Origin: a bacterium
GTDB lineage: Bacteria > Elusimicrobiota > Elusimicrobia > UBA1565 > UBA9628
Assembly: GCA_021822495.1 (NCBI GenBank)
Contig: JAKAQO010000002.1
Coordinates: forward strand, 33,034-97,033
Direction: 5' to 3'
Length of the DNA stretch: 64,000 nt
In this document: positions 23,841 to 31,390 of the stretch, piece after piece
Position numbering within the stretch: the first letter of the stretch is position 1
Layout: each line of letters begins with the position of its first letter
Translations under genes and position numbers: made by a program
The notes under the pieces: generated by a model
Database searches by the model: none
Seen by the model: only the letters and a program-made list of their open reading frames with translations
What the model was told of the DNA's origin: nothing

Positions 23841-24793
23841 TAAAATTCTCTTTTGGCCATCACTTCAATAAAGAAAGACAAATCCTTGGCTTCATTTTTT
23901 AAGGGCAAGCCCTGACAAAGGGTTTTCATGGAATCGACAATCTCCCGCCCTTTAGAGCGGGCCTCATCCAAAAATCCTTCCGCCTTCACAAATGAAATCG
24001 CCTGCTTGACCGCTTGAAGATCGGTTTCGCCTTTGCGCCACAAATCTAAAAAATCTCCGCGGGTTTTTTGGTTTTGAAGAGCGAGAATGCAAGGGAGCGT
24101 CAAACGGCGGTTCAACATATCCTGGGCCGCGGGCTTGCCTGAAACTTCTTCGGTCAGTAAAAAATCGTGAATATCATCCACAATCTGAAGCAAGATTCCG
24201 GCGGATAAAGCGAGCCTTGGCGGATCGGAAGCATCATGGGGAAAAGGACTGATTTCAGAAAGAACTTTTCCGCACCATTCAAAGAGAGCCCCAGTTTTTC
24301 GAGCGGCGATTCCCAAATAAGCCTCAACCGAAACTTCAACGCTCCCCTTTAAAAATTCTTCCTGGAGTTCCCCGGCCGCCATTTCCCGAACCGTCGTCAC
24401 CAAATGTTCCGGCGCGCGCGGAGAAATATCAATGGCTTCCTCAAGCCCTTGAGAAAAAGCAAGATCGCCTAGAAGAAGAGCGACCGTGTTTCCGAAAAGA
24501 GCGTTTGGGGTCGCGAGTCCCCGCCTGGTGTCAGCCTTATCCACGCAATCATCATGCAAAAGAGAAGCGTTATGGACAAACTCCATCGCGCGGGAAGCCG
24601 CCTCCGCTTTTTTCTCATCCACGCCCAAGGCTTTGGCTAGTAACAGACAAAAACGCGCCCGCAGCATTTTTCCCGGGCGGCCGACGTATCCGGCCAGGGT
24701 TTCGCCCACGCGGCCGGACAAGCGCTTCGAGCGGTTTTCCATGCCGAGCCGAACCCGCTCGACCGAATCTTCAAGACTAAGTAAAGTCAACAT
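23840..24793 (-). CDS. polyprenyl diphosphate synthetase (first gene of the operon)
   Basis: A 317-residue trans-prenyltransferase. The first Asp-rich motif is DDCVD in LLHDDCVDKADTRRG (residues 81-85) and the second is DDIHD in LQIVDDIHD. GRPGKMLRARFCLLLAKALG is the substrate-binding start. Both motifs needed for Mg-dependent chain elongation are intact. The enzyme makes a polyprenyl diphosphate of unknown length, the likely donor for the UbiA protein two genes on. A promoter-like sequence lies 15 bases before its ATG. Confidence 0.9.
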   Translation of the reverse strand: MLTLLSLEDSVERVRLGMENRSKRLSGRVGETLAGYVGRPGKMLRARFCLLLAKALGVDEKKAEAASRAMEFVHNASLLHDDCVDKADTRRGLATPNALFGNTVALLLGDLAFSQGLEEAIDISPRAPEHLVTTVREMAAGELQEEFLKGSVEVSVEAYLGIAARKTGALFEWCGKVLSEISPFPHDASDPPRLALSAGILLQIVDDIHDFLLTEEVSGKPAAQDMLNRRLTLPCILALQNQKTRGDFLDLWRKGETDLQAVKQAISFVKAEGFLDEARSKGREIVDSMKTLCQGLPLKNEAKDLSFFIEVMAKREF

Positions 24794-24807
24794 ATCGCTA
24801 GATATTT

Positions 24808-24816
24808 ATTATAGCA
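24808..24816 (-). promoter_or_regulatory. predicted extended -10 promoter of the RiPP-type operon
   Basis: TGCTATAAT on the minus strand, 14 bases before the ATG of the polyprenyl synthetase. No good -35 box is visible, as expected for extended -10 promoters. The 5' leader would be about 8 bases. Confidence 0.55.
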
Positions 24817-24908
24817 TTGCTGGAAAAACTCCGCCATTAAAAATGCGCTGAAATTTCAGGAAAAGGTTGCTCAGGCGCTGCGACCCTAAATTAAAAGATA
24901 GGGTTCGT

Positions 24909-25748
24909 CTAATTTAGGCGGCTCTCCCAATCCCGGATGATTTCCAGAACCCAACTCTTGCGCGCGGTCAAATCGCAAAAGCGGTTGGCGGTCTCATCGC
25001 TATAGCCCATGCCGGACCTTGTATCGTTGGGATTAAGCTGGGAGGAGATAATTCCCGCAACCTCCCATTGATTGTTGTTTCGGATTAAAAGCGGACCACC
25101 GGATTCGCCGGGGCTTGTGACGCAGTCGGAGAGAATAGCTCCGTTCTTTATGTTCCGTATTGAGCAGTGAGGGCTGATTTCTTCATCCCCGCCGGGAAAG
25201 CCGAGCGCGACGGCGGCTTGGCCGACCGAGAATTTATCGGCGATGGTTAAACCCTCGCCGGAGAGAAAAAGCGGCTCTTTAAAGAGCAAAACGGCCATGT
25301 CCGTCCGCGAGTCGATAGCGCCATTGCCGACCGGCTTTTGATAGCCGGGGAGAAAGACGATCCGGAAAACCCGGACTTTCTTTTTCCGGCCTCTTGACTC
25401 ATATCGAAACGTGTACCCGCCCTTCTTGTCCACGCAGTGGGCGGCGGTCAAGGCGGCGCGGCGGGAGACGATGAACGCCGTGCAGGTTCCTTCGCTCCCG
25501 CTGAGTCGTCCGACTAAACTATAGGGGCTTTCCGATGAATCCTCGATGGGTTCGCGGTTGTCGTCGTAGCTAAAATACCCCGCCAGGACCGCGCGCGGCG
25601 GATGGATATTCCGCCGCGCTTGCCTCATCTCGCTTGAAGCCTCGCGAAAGGAGGACGCAAGGTTTATCGCGGAATCTTCTGCCGCGAGGACCGGGGCGGC
25701 CAAGGCCGCCCACAGCCCCAGACCTAGAAGGACGCTTTTTCCTTGCAT
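24909..25748 (-). CDS. secreted trypsin-like serine protease (S1)
   Basis: A 279-residue protein with a signal peptide (ending AALAAPVLAA) and a chymotrypsin-fold domain. The triad is complete: His104 in LTAAHC, Asp150 in TDMAVL and Ser216 in GESGGPL. Six cysteines in the mature part may form disulfides. It lies 13 bp after a glycine-zipper protein gene on the same strand. A second, internally deleted copy of this gene is at 27511-27713 and a shorter remnant at 33690-33757. The preceding secreted protein is a possible substrate or partner. Confidence 0.9.
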   Translation of the reverse strand: MQGKSVLLGLGLWAALAAPVLAAEDSAINLASSFREASSEMRQARRNIHPPRAVLAGYFSYDDNREPIEDSSESPYSLVGRLSGSEGTCTAFIVSRRAALTAAHCVDKKGGYTFRYESRGRKKKVRVFRIVFLPGYQKPVGNGAIDSRTDMAVLLFKEPLFLSGEGLTIADKFSVGQAAVALGFPGGDEEISPHCSIRNIKNGAILSDCVTSPGESGGPLLIRNNNQWEVAGIISSQLNPNDTRSGMGYSDETANRFCDLTARKSWVLEIIRDWESRLN

Positions 25749-25760
25749 GAATTCTTATTA

Positions 25761-26336
25761 TTAATCGTCGTTGCTGACAGCCTTGGGATCGGCAGTTCCT
25801 ACAACGCTTCCGATGATACCACCTACTATTGCCCCCGCAATTCCAAGAGGAAACAGAAGAACTCCAAAAAACGTGGCTACGGTCTCGCCACTGCTATCAT
25901 GGAGATCATGGGATGACTGTGCGATAAAGGCAGGGAAATCTGCAATCATGAACCCTTTATAGACCCCCGTTTTGGCCCCATTTTTAAGCCCTTCTATGTG
26001 CGAAGGAGCATCAGACGTTCCCTTATATCCCGGAATAGCTAGAGACTCGCGGCAGCCAGGGACGGTGACGTCGCATTTCGCGGCGGCTTTCTTTTCCTGG
26101 GCCTTCGCCAAATGAAGTTTGTTAGCCGAGGTCTTAATGTTCTTAAGACCCTTCAGCGTCTGGGCCGCTTGGCTGTTTTGGTTTTTTCCCATCGCCATGT
26201 GAGGAACCGCGAGATCAAACATCTGACTCGCGCCAATGGATTGAGTCTCGATACTGTCCGTAGCATAGGCGGACACGTTGGCCAATCCCAAGCACAGAAG
26301 CCCGAGGACGGCGGCTTGAACTTTCACGTTTTTCAT
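25761..26336 (-). CDS. secreted glycine-zipper protein, paralogue 1
   Basis: A 191-residue protein with a signal peptide (LGLLCLGLANVSAYA). A shared segment follows (DSIETQSIGASQMFDLAVPH, AAQTLKGLKNIK), then a small cysteine loop CDVTVPGC and a C-terminal hydrophobic segment LGIAGAIVGGIIGSVVG with repeated G-x3-G spacing, a glycine zipper that could insert in a membrane. The ribosome-binding site is AAGAGG. It pairs with the S1 protease gene downstream. Paralogues are at 26588-27361 and, broken, at 27760-28220. No known family recognised. Confidence 0.72.
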   Translation of the reverse strand: MKNVKVQAAVLGLLCLGLANVSAYATDSIETQSIGASQMFDLAVPHMAMGKNQNSQAAQTLKGLKNIKTSANKLHLAKAQEKKAAAKCDVTVPGCRESLAIPGYKGTSDAPSHIEGLKNGAKTGVYKGFMIADFPAFIAQSSHDLHDSSGETVATFFGVLLFPLGIAGAIVGGIIGSVVGTADPKAVSNDD

Positions 26337-26478
26337 TTCTGATTTACCTCTTAATTTACGATTTGACTGCGTTGGCGTCCCAACGCCAGCGCCATGTTCT
26401 GATATCCTAGCACGCTCCGGAAAAAATCCGTATGGGTCTAAAGGCCTAGAAAAGCTCCGGCAGAAGGCCCAAACCTTT
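26337..26478 (-). promoter_or_regulatory. shared upstream module, copy 1
   Basis: The 5' flank of paralogue 1. It holds a conserved block at 26425-26454 (CTTTAGACCCATACGGATTT on the minus strand), a perfect TGGCGTTGGGACGCCA-type hairpin and AAGAGGT as ribosome-binding site. Near-identical copies precede 26588-27361 and, in diverged form, the ankyrin gene. The regulator is unknown. Confidence 0.55.
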
Positions 26479-26587
26479 TGACCTATTAGGTTAAATTAGT
26501 ATTAGCATGATCAAACGATTTGTCTTGGATCAGCTACTCGCCGAGATAGAAAACCCGGAAAATCATCCGCTGCAATCTTCCCCAAGA

Positions 26588-27361
26588 TTAGATCTTCCCT
26601 CGGGTAATGAAACCTACAATAGCCCCAATCAAAGCTCCGACTAAAGCGGCGGCGAAAAGAAGCGCAAATCCCATGGGTCCAGAAAGTTGCATCGCTCCAA
26701 GCATGAGTCCAATATCAATAGGAGAGATAACAACAGCCCCAATAAAAGCTCCCAAGCCGGCGCCATTAAGAGCGGCTTCCCCTCGTCCCATTGTTCCCTC
26801 ATATTGCGGCGCGGGGAAACACCCAGGAACGGTGACATCGCACTTTTTCACGCTCATTCCCGCTTGAGCCATCAGAGTAGGCAACGCGGCGGAGAGGATT
26901 TGGGCGCTGGCCGGATCCTTTATGTTTTTGATCGCGGCCATGATTTCCGCGCATCTCGAAATCTTGGCGTCGCATTTCGCCGTGACTTCCTTATTGGCCA
27001 GCATCGTTTGAACTTCCGCGCTGAGGGCCAAAACATCCTCCGGGGTCTTTATCTTTTTGAACGCGGCCAATGTCTCCCGGCAACCAGGAACAGTCACGTC
27101 ACATTGGATTTGAATCCCCTGTTTCGCTACCGCCAAATGAAGTTTATTGGCCGAGGTCTTGATGTTCTTAAGACCCTTGAGGGTCTGGGCCGCTTGGCTG
27201 TTTTGGTTTTTTCCCATCGCCATGTGAGGAACCGCGAGATCAAACATCTGACTCGCGCCAATGGCTTGAGTCTCGATACTGTCCGTAGCATAGGCGGACA
27301 CGTTGGCCAATCCCAAGCACAGAAGACCCAAGGCGACGGCTTTCATTTTCATGTTTTTCAT
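26588..27361 (-). CDS. secreted glycine-zipper protein, paralogue 2
   Basis: A 257-residue relative of paralogue 1. The first 90 residues are almost identical. The middle contains three cysteine-bounded segments (CDVTVPGC, CDAKISRC, CDVTVPGC) separated by about 45-residue helical repeats. The end is a long hydrophobic region rich in Gly and Ala (GAGLGAFIGAVV, LLFAAALVGALIGAIVG). A longer frame to 27559 exists, but the ATG at 27361 has the AAGAGGT ribosome-binding site and gives a proper signal peptide. The repeat expansion in the middle suggests internal duplication. Confidence 0.72.
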   Translation of the reverse strand: MKNMKMKAVALGLLCLGLANVSAYATDSIETQAIGASQMFDLAVPHMAMGKNQNSQAAQTLKGLKNIKTSANKLHLAVAKQGIQIQCDVTVPGCRETLAAFKKIKTPEDVLALSAEVQTMLANKEVTAKCDAKISRCAEIMAAIKNIKDPASAQILSAALPTLMAQAGMSVKKCDVTVPGCFPAPQYEGTMGRGEAALNGAGLGAFIGAVVISPIDIGLMLGAMQLSGPMGFALLFAAALVGALIGAIVGFITRGKI

Positions 27362-27500
27362 TTCTGATTTACCTCTTAATTCACGGTTTGACTGCGTTGG
27401 CGTTCCAACGCCAGCGCCATGTTCTGATATCCTATCACGCTCCGGAAAAAATCCGTATGGGTCCAAAGACCTAGAAAAGTCGCGGCAAAGGACCCAGGGC
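27362..27500 (-). promoter_or_regulatory. shared upstream module, copy 2
   Basis: About 90 percent identical by eye to copy 1, with the conserved block at 27450-27479 and the TGGCGTTGGAACGCCA hairpin at about 27395-27410. It ends where the broken protease gene begins. Confidence 0.55.
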
Positions 27501-27510
27501 GGGAGGACGT

Positions 27511-27713
27511 TTAAATCGGAGTTCGCGCAGCCCAGTTCGAGATGAAGGATAAAATCCAACCCTTGCGCGCGGCCAAATCTGTTCGTGGATCGGGGGCATC
27601 AAGGCCTCGCGAAAGGAGGACTCAAGGCTTATTCCGGAAGCCTCCGCCGTGAGGGCCGGGGCGGTAAAAACCGCCCACAGCCCCAGACCCAGAAGAACGC
27701 TTTTTCCCCGCAT
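27511..27713 (-). pseudogene. internally deleted S1 protease gene
   Basis: The 5' part encodes MRGKSVLLGLGLWAVFTAPA and the SSFREA segment of the neighbouring protease. The 3' part, in another frame, encodes DLAARKGWILSFISNWAAR and a stop at 27511-27513, matching the protease C terminus DLTARKSWVLEIIRDWESR. The whole catalytic domain between them is missing. This is a dead copy from tandem duplication. Confidence 0.8.
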
Positions 27714-27759
27714 GAATCCTCTGTATTCCCACAGGGGATATCATTCCCCATGTATGCGC

Positions 27760-28220
27760 CTAGTCGTTATAGTCTTGGGGATTTACAAGTCCGTTGCTTC
27801 CTCCAATGACACTTCCGATCAATCCGCCAACAAGACCGAGGGGAGCAAGAAGCACGCCGAAGAATGTGAACATATCCTGAACTCCCCGATCGCCGCGATT
27901 AGCGGCTTGCTGCGCCAATGACGCCGGAAAATCTCCAATAAAGAACCCTTGGGTAGCTCCCACTTTAACCCCATCCTTGAGTCCCTCCCAATGCCGCGAA
28001 TCGGACGTTCCCTTATACTCCGGAACGGCCATGGACTCGCGGCAACCAGGGACGGTGACGTCGCATTTCGCGGCGGCTTTCTTTTCCTGGGCCTTCGCCA
28101 AATGAAGTTTATTGGCCGAGGCCTTGATGTTCTTAAGACCCTTGAGGGTCTGGGCCGCCTGGCTGTTTTGATTTTTTCCCATCGCCATGTGAGGAACCGC
28201 GAGGATCAAACATCTGACTC
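27760..28220 (-). pseudogene. broken glycine-zipper protein gene, paralogue 3
   Basis: The readable part (from 28209) encodes LAVPHMAMGKNQNSQAAQ, CDVTVPGC and a C-terminal glycine zipper, close to paralogue 1. Homology ends at about 28220, so signal peptide and promoter are lost. One extra base near 28203 shifts the frame at Phe-Asp-Leu. Without a signal the product could not be exported normally. Confidence 0.75.
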
Positions 28221-28382
28221 CCTCCCGTGCTTGTCGCGCAGTCAGGGCTCTTGACGAAATAATATGGGCATTCGGAGGCCCGGATTTGAGACAATCCCAC
28301 CACTACTTTGTAAGCCCCCAGTCGCCATCTTCAAAAGTGGTGGTGGAACAAGTTCGACGCGTGAGAATCCCACTCGCTACGG

Positions 28383-28445
28383 CTAAAACGACTGGATCAG
28401 ACCCACGTTGAAGGTCACTTGATCCTTCTTGGTTCCGTCGTTACA
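28383..28445 (-). pseudogene. possible C-terminal fragment of an outer-membrane beta-barrel protein
   Basis: The frame ends NDGTKKDQVTFNVGLIQSF and a stop at 28383-28385. Alternating hydrophobic residues with a terminal Phe match the last strand of outer-membrane barrels. No rest of the gene is seen. The surrounding 28221-28515 holds only an imperfect CCACCACT hairpin and no other gene I can support. Confidence 0.35.
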
Positions 28446-28515
28446 GGGGAGCCATCTCCGGAGGACAGTCTCGGGGTCATCATAACCATGCCTTGAATTT
28501 CGGAAGAGCCTCAAT

Positions 28516-29196
28516 TCAATCATCATTTGGTCCCCTCTTGGCGCCTGCCTTGACGAGGGTTTGAAATATTTTGCTATTGGGAACCGCGTACCCTAGAGCG
28601 GTATGCCCAGAGATATTGGTCATATTGATATCGGCTCCCGATTTCATGAGAAGATTAAACCTGCGAACATCGTTCGCTCTAACCACCTCCATCAAGGCCG
28701 TGTTCCCAGACCCATCCGCCTCGTTGATATCGGCGCCCGCCACGATGAGATACTTGAAGATATCGATATTGTTGGCATACATGAGGGCCGTACCGCCGTC
28801 ATCGCCTCCAAGGTTGACATCAGCGCCTGCTTTTATGAGGAGTTTAACGATATCAATGTAACCGCGTAAGGATGCCTCAATAAGGGCCGTACTGCCATGT
28901 TCATCTCTCACATTGACATTGACTCCCATTTTGATAAGAGCTTTGACTATGCCTATATCGCCATTTGCGGCTTCCTTGACTATGGCTTTGCCGTCGCTAA
29001 ACTCATACACCACTCCTGCTCCGGGAATTTTGTTCGTCTGCTTTTTCGCGTTCGCGCGCACCTCGGCAAGATGCGTCTTGGCCGTTTGAATCAGAGCTTT
29101 CGCCTGGGACGCAACGGCAGACAAGGCTTGTCCCTGCTGAGAGAACGCGTTTTGGGCGGATATTATGACCACGCAAGCAAACAAGAATTTCTTCAT
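28516..29196 (-). CDS. secreted ankyrin-repeat protein
   Basis: A 226-residue protein with a signal peptide (LFACVVIISAQNAFS), a helical linker and about five ankyrin repeats (residues 75-220), e.g. DEHGSTALIEASLRGYIDIV and GDDGGTALMYANNIDIFKYL. Ankyrin repeats bind proteins. Unlike the two ankyrin-caspase proteins here, no protease domain follows. A diverged copy of the shared upstream module precedes it, so it may be coregulated with the glycine-zipper genes. Confidence 0.82.
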   Translation of the reverse strand: MKKFLFACVVIISAQNAFSQQGQALSAVASQAKALIQTAKTHLAEVRANAKKQTNKIPGAGVVYEFSDGKAIVKEAANGDIGIVKALIKMGVNVNVRDEHGSTALIEASLRGYIDIVKLLIKAGADVNLGGDDGGTALMYANNIDIFKYLIVAGADINEADGSGNTALMEVVRANDVRRFNLLMKSGADINMTNISGHTALGYAVPNSKIFQTLVKAGAKRGPNDD

Positions 29197-29214
29197 CTTT
29201 CGCTACCTCTTAAT

Positions 29215-29320
29215 TAAAACATAAGCGCTTTAGCTTCAGCGCCTCAGCTTTTATCGTAACACATACCCCAAGAATCCGTATGGGTCCAAAGGCCCAGAAA
29301 AGTCGTAAAAAAAGGCCTAA
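29215..29320 (-). promoter_or_regulatory. shared upstream module, copy 3 (diverged)
   Basis: Conserved block at 29273-29302 (TTTGGACCCATACGGATT on the minus strand), followed by a different spacer with a TACGAT -10-like box, an AGCGC hairpin and TTAAGAGGT. The block is the same as in copies 1 and 2 although the spacer differs, so it may be the functional element. Confidence 0.5.
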
Positions 29321-29328
29321 TGAATTTT
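29321..29328. repeat. target-site duplication, left
   Basis: TGAATTTT directly outside the left inverted repeat, matching TGAATTCT at 32105-32112 in 7 of 8 bases. Confidence 0.65.
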
Positions 29329-29333
29329 GGGGA

Positions 29334-29609
29334 TTATCCCTTTCGCAAAACCTCTTTAATTGAAATAAGTGATTGAATTTGAACAATCTGTCTTTCTACC
29401 CAAAATCCCCATACAATAACAGCAATAATAATTGTGGCTACTATAGGAATTCCTATTTTCAAGGCAAGACTTATAGTATATTTAGATACTTTTTCATCTG
29501 CTTCTTTACGAACATTTTCAATTTTATCTTCTAATTCTCTCCTAAGATCGTTTAAATTATCATAATTCGTTACATCTTCTATTGCTTGATTCCTTGGCTT
29601 TTTAGTCAT
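29334..29609 (-). CDS. IS passenger: small membrane protein
   Basis: A 91-residue protein: a charged helical, probably coiled-coil first half (LRRELEDKIENVRKEADEKV), a single membrane helix (residues 52-71, IGIPIVATIIIAVIVWGF) and a short tail. The stop lies inside the left inverted repeat. It overlaps the preceding gene by 4 bases (ATGA). Family not recognised. AT-rich codon use indicates foreign origin. Confidence 0.6.
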   Translation of the reverse strand: MTKKPRNQAIEDVTNYDNLNDLRRELEDKIENVRKEADEKVSKYTISLALKIGIPIVATIIIAVIVWGFWVERQIVQIQSLISIKEVLRKG

Positions 29610-30046
29610 TTCGTAGCCAAATTATGAACAGACGAGTCAACTTCTTGAAAAAAATCAGTAATAGCTTTATTATCTTGTATCGTATAGGTTAATCCAAAAT
29701 TACCGCCCTTAAAATTAATAAATAAAGAAACAATTTCCTGAGATTCTGGAGAATCCTTTTTAACAGTTCTATTGACCCCACCAATTATTTGGTTTAAGAA
29801 TGTGGCGTATGATTGGTATGCTTGGCCTTTAATGACTACCTTAATTAATCTCAGATTTGTAAGAATGTAAAGGATAATAACATCTTCTTTAATCTGATTT
29901 TTTGCGTCAAAAACAATATAGTTTTTTACTTCATCCCCATTGATAGTATTGGAGAGAAATTCTTCAAAAGAATGATGACTTGTCGTATAGCCTTTGAAGG
30001 CCATTTCAAAAACGTCTTTTAGTAAATTGGTGGGTAATTTCACCAT
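29606..30046 (-). CDS. IS passenger: hypothetical protein
   Basis: A 146-residue soluble protein without signal or membrane segment. The central part (YIVFDAKNQIKEDVIILYIL followed by a lysine-rich beta stretch) has the look of a small beta-sandwich or PH-like fold, but that is only an impression. It overlaps the membrane protein gene that follows and lies 4 bp after the HTH gene, so the three form a small operon within the element. Strongly AT-rich. Confidence 0.55.
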   Translation of the reverse strand: MVKLPTNLLKDVFEMAFKGYTTSHHSFEEFLSNTINGDEVKNYIVFDAKNQIKEDVIILYILTNLRLIKVVIKGQAYQSYATFLNQIIGGVNRTVKKDSPESQEIVSLFINFKGGNFGLTYTIQDNKAITDFFQEVDSSVHNLATK

Positions 30047-30050
30047 AAAA

Positions 30051-30254
30051 TTATAGATAAGCCCTGCGCCATATTGCTACAGTATTATGCGATACACCCA
30101 ATAATTCCCCTATCTCCCGTGTTGACTTATTGGCATCTTTAATTAGCGGTAATACAAACATCTCCCAAGCCTTAGCCCCAATCTCCCCGCCAAGCGTTAT
30201 TTGCGGAGGATTTTTAACCTTTCTTGCTCTTTTTTTCTTTTTAACTTGACCCAT
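30051..30254 (-). CDS. IS passenger: small HTH protein
   Basis: A 67-residue protein with a basic N terminus (KKKKRARKVKNPP) and a C-terminal helix-turn-helix, STREIGELLGVSHNTVAIWRR. The pattern resembles homeodomain-like or resolvase-type HTHs. It may bind the element's own DNA or regulate the passenger operon. Its ATG shares a base with the stop of the 42-residue gene upstream (TAATG). Confidence 0.65.
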   Translation of the reverse strand: MGQVKKKKRARKVKNPPQITLGGEIGAKAWEMFVLPLIKDANKSTREIGELLGVSHNTVAIWRRAYL

Positions 30255-30382
30255 TATGCCCTTTTCCTCCGCTTCTTTTTTGGCGGTTTGACCTTGAGTA
30301 TCGCTGATAACGCTTCCTGAAATGATAACGGGCTAAGCGTGAGCTTCTCGTTATCTTTCCTCTTTCGAGTCTTGACCCTCAA
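30254..30382 (-). CDS. IS-associated small basic protein (42 residues)
   Basis: It starts at a TTG that overlaps the transposase stop (TTGA at 30379-30382) and reads KTRKRKDNEKLTLSPLSFQE then ALSAILKVKPPKKKRRKRA. The motif LTLSPLSFQEALSAILKVKP is like the short proteins often encoded directly after ISXO2-type transposases. It is coupled to the transposase and the HTH gene by single-base overlaps. Confidence 0.6.
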   Translation of the reverse strand: MRVKTRKRKDNEKLTLSPLSFQEALSAILKVKPPKKKRRKRA

Positions 30383-31335
30383 ATTGCCCCCTGCGCCTGT
30401 AGATTCCCGTAAACCAGTCTTTTGCCTTGAGTAGAAGACAGGGCCGCAAAAGCTCTTTCCGTATCCGTGGCGTCTTTATAATTCCAGCGGAAGGCGAACT
30501 CAGCGCAATACTGGGCTAAATGCTCTTTGCTGATATGATGGAAAGTCCCCATAATCCCGCGCTTAAGAATCGAAAAATAGGACTCCACTGTATTTGTATG
30601 AATATTGCCAAGGCGGACATACTGGTTTTCTGAGTGGTTTACCGTATGATGGCCGCCTTTGAATTGCTTGCCTACACCCGTATAAGCCCACCATCTATCA
30701 GTAATGACTTTTGCGCTCTTTTGGATATTCTCAACCATCGCGGATTTTAAAGTTTGAGCATTCGCGCTTTTGATGGGGAATGTCCCAACCCTACCATTGC
30801 GTTGAACCAAGGCCATAACAGGAACCTTGCGGGGCATAATGCCACGGTGTCGCATATCCAACGAACGATTAGCCTGCTTGCCTCCCACATAGGTTTCATC
30901 CACTTCAACAATGCCCCTCAGCTTGCTTTTAACCTCTTCCTGGCTCATGGCATAACGGAGCCGATGGGACATAAACCAAGCGGCTTTATAGGTAACTCCC
31001 AGCATCCTATGAAGCTGATGGGCTGATATACCCTTCTTGCTTGAGGTCATAAGATGAATCGCCATAAGCCACTTGGTAAGCGGGATATGGGAACCTTCAA
31101 AGATGGTTCCGACTGTAACAGTAAATTGTTTTTTGCAGGAACGGCATCTAAGAAGCCCCGCGCGGCCTGGTTTCTTGGATTCTGTTTTTTTGATAGCCAT
31201 GCGGTAAACATCTGCCGATTTACAATGCGGACAAATAGGGCCATTGGGCCACAGGGTAGCCTCAACGCAAGCCCGCGCTTTGTTCTCATCCATTGCGAAC
31301 TCTGGTATTCCTGGCATCTTCTTTATCGTTTTCAT
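30379..31335 (-). CDS. ISXO2-like transposase (IS1595 family)
   Basis: A 318-residue transposase with an N-terminal zinc ribbon (CPHC at about 35-38 and CRSC at about 63-66) and a DDE-type catalytic domain: first Asp in VEVDETYVGG, second in VITDRWW, third acidic or Asn region in HTNTVESYFSILKRGIMG. It appears full-length and intact. FRWNYKD and an AFAALSSTQGKRL end complete the family pattern. It moves the surrounding element by cut-and-paste. Confidence 0.92.
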   Translation of the reverse strand: MKTIKKMPGIPEFAMDENKARACVEATLWPNGPICPHCKSADVYRMAIKKTESKKPGRAGLLRCRSCKKQFTVTVGTIFEGSHIPLTKWLMAIHLMTSSKKGISAHQLHRMLGVTYKAAWFMSHRLRYAMSQEEVKSKLRGIVEVDETYVGGKQANRSLDMRHRGIMPRKVPVMALVQRNGRVGTFPIKSANAQTLKSAMVENIQKSAKVITDRWWAYTGVGKQFKGGHHTVNHSENQYVRLGNIHTNTVESYFSILKRGIMGTFHHISKEHLAQYCAEFAFRWNYKDATDTERAFAALSSTQGKRLVYGNLQAQGAI

Positions 31336-31367
31336 GTTTATGTTTATATTGTAATATAAAATTACAT

Positions 31368-31390
31368 ATTTGCCAAGGGGCTAATTATTT
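31368..31390. repeat. internal inverted-repeat-like sequence
   Basis: On the minus strand AATTAGCCCCTTGGCAAAT, matching the right inverted repeat in 16 of 19 positions and in the same orientation. It could be the end of an older, shorter element (29329-31390) before the 31381-32046 gene was gained. Confidence 0.5.

Noticed and set aside
26507-26643. A 45-codon plus-strand frame (MIKRFVLDQLLAEIENPENH...) with a TTGACC-type promoter-like sequence before it
   Set aside because: It overlaps the 3' end of paralogue 2 and has no clear homologue beyond an ATPase-like N terminus. It may be a relic, but the evidence is too thin.
27362-27559. N-terminal extension of zipper paralogue 2
   Set aside because: It reads through the shared upstream module and the end of the broken protease gene. 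The ATG at 27361 has the conserved ribosome-binding site and signal peptide.
28290-28340. CCACCACT...AAGTGGTGGTGG hairpin as a possible structured RNA
   Set aside because: Imperfect arms, a long loop and no conserved neighbours. It may be chance in decayed DNA.
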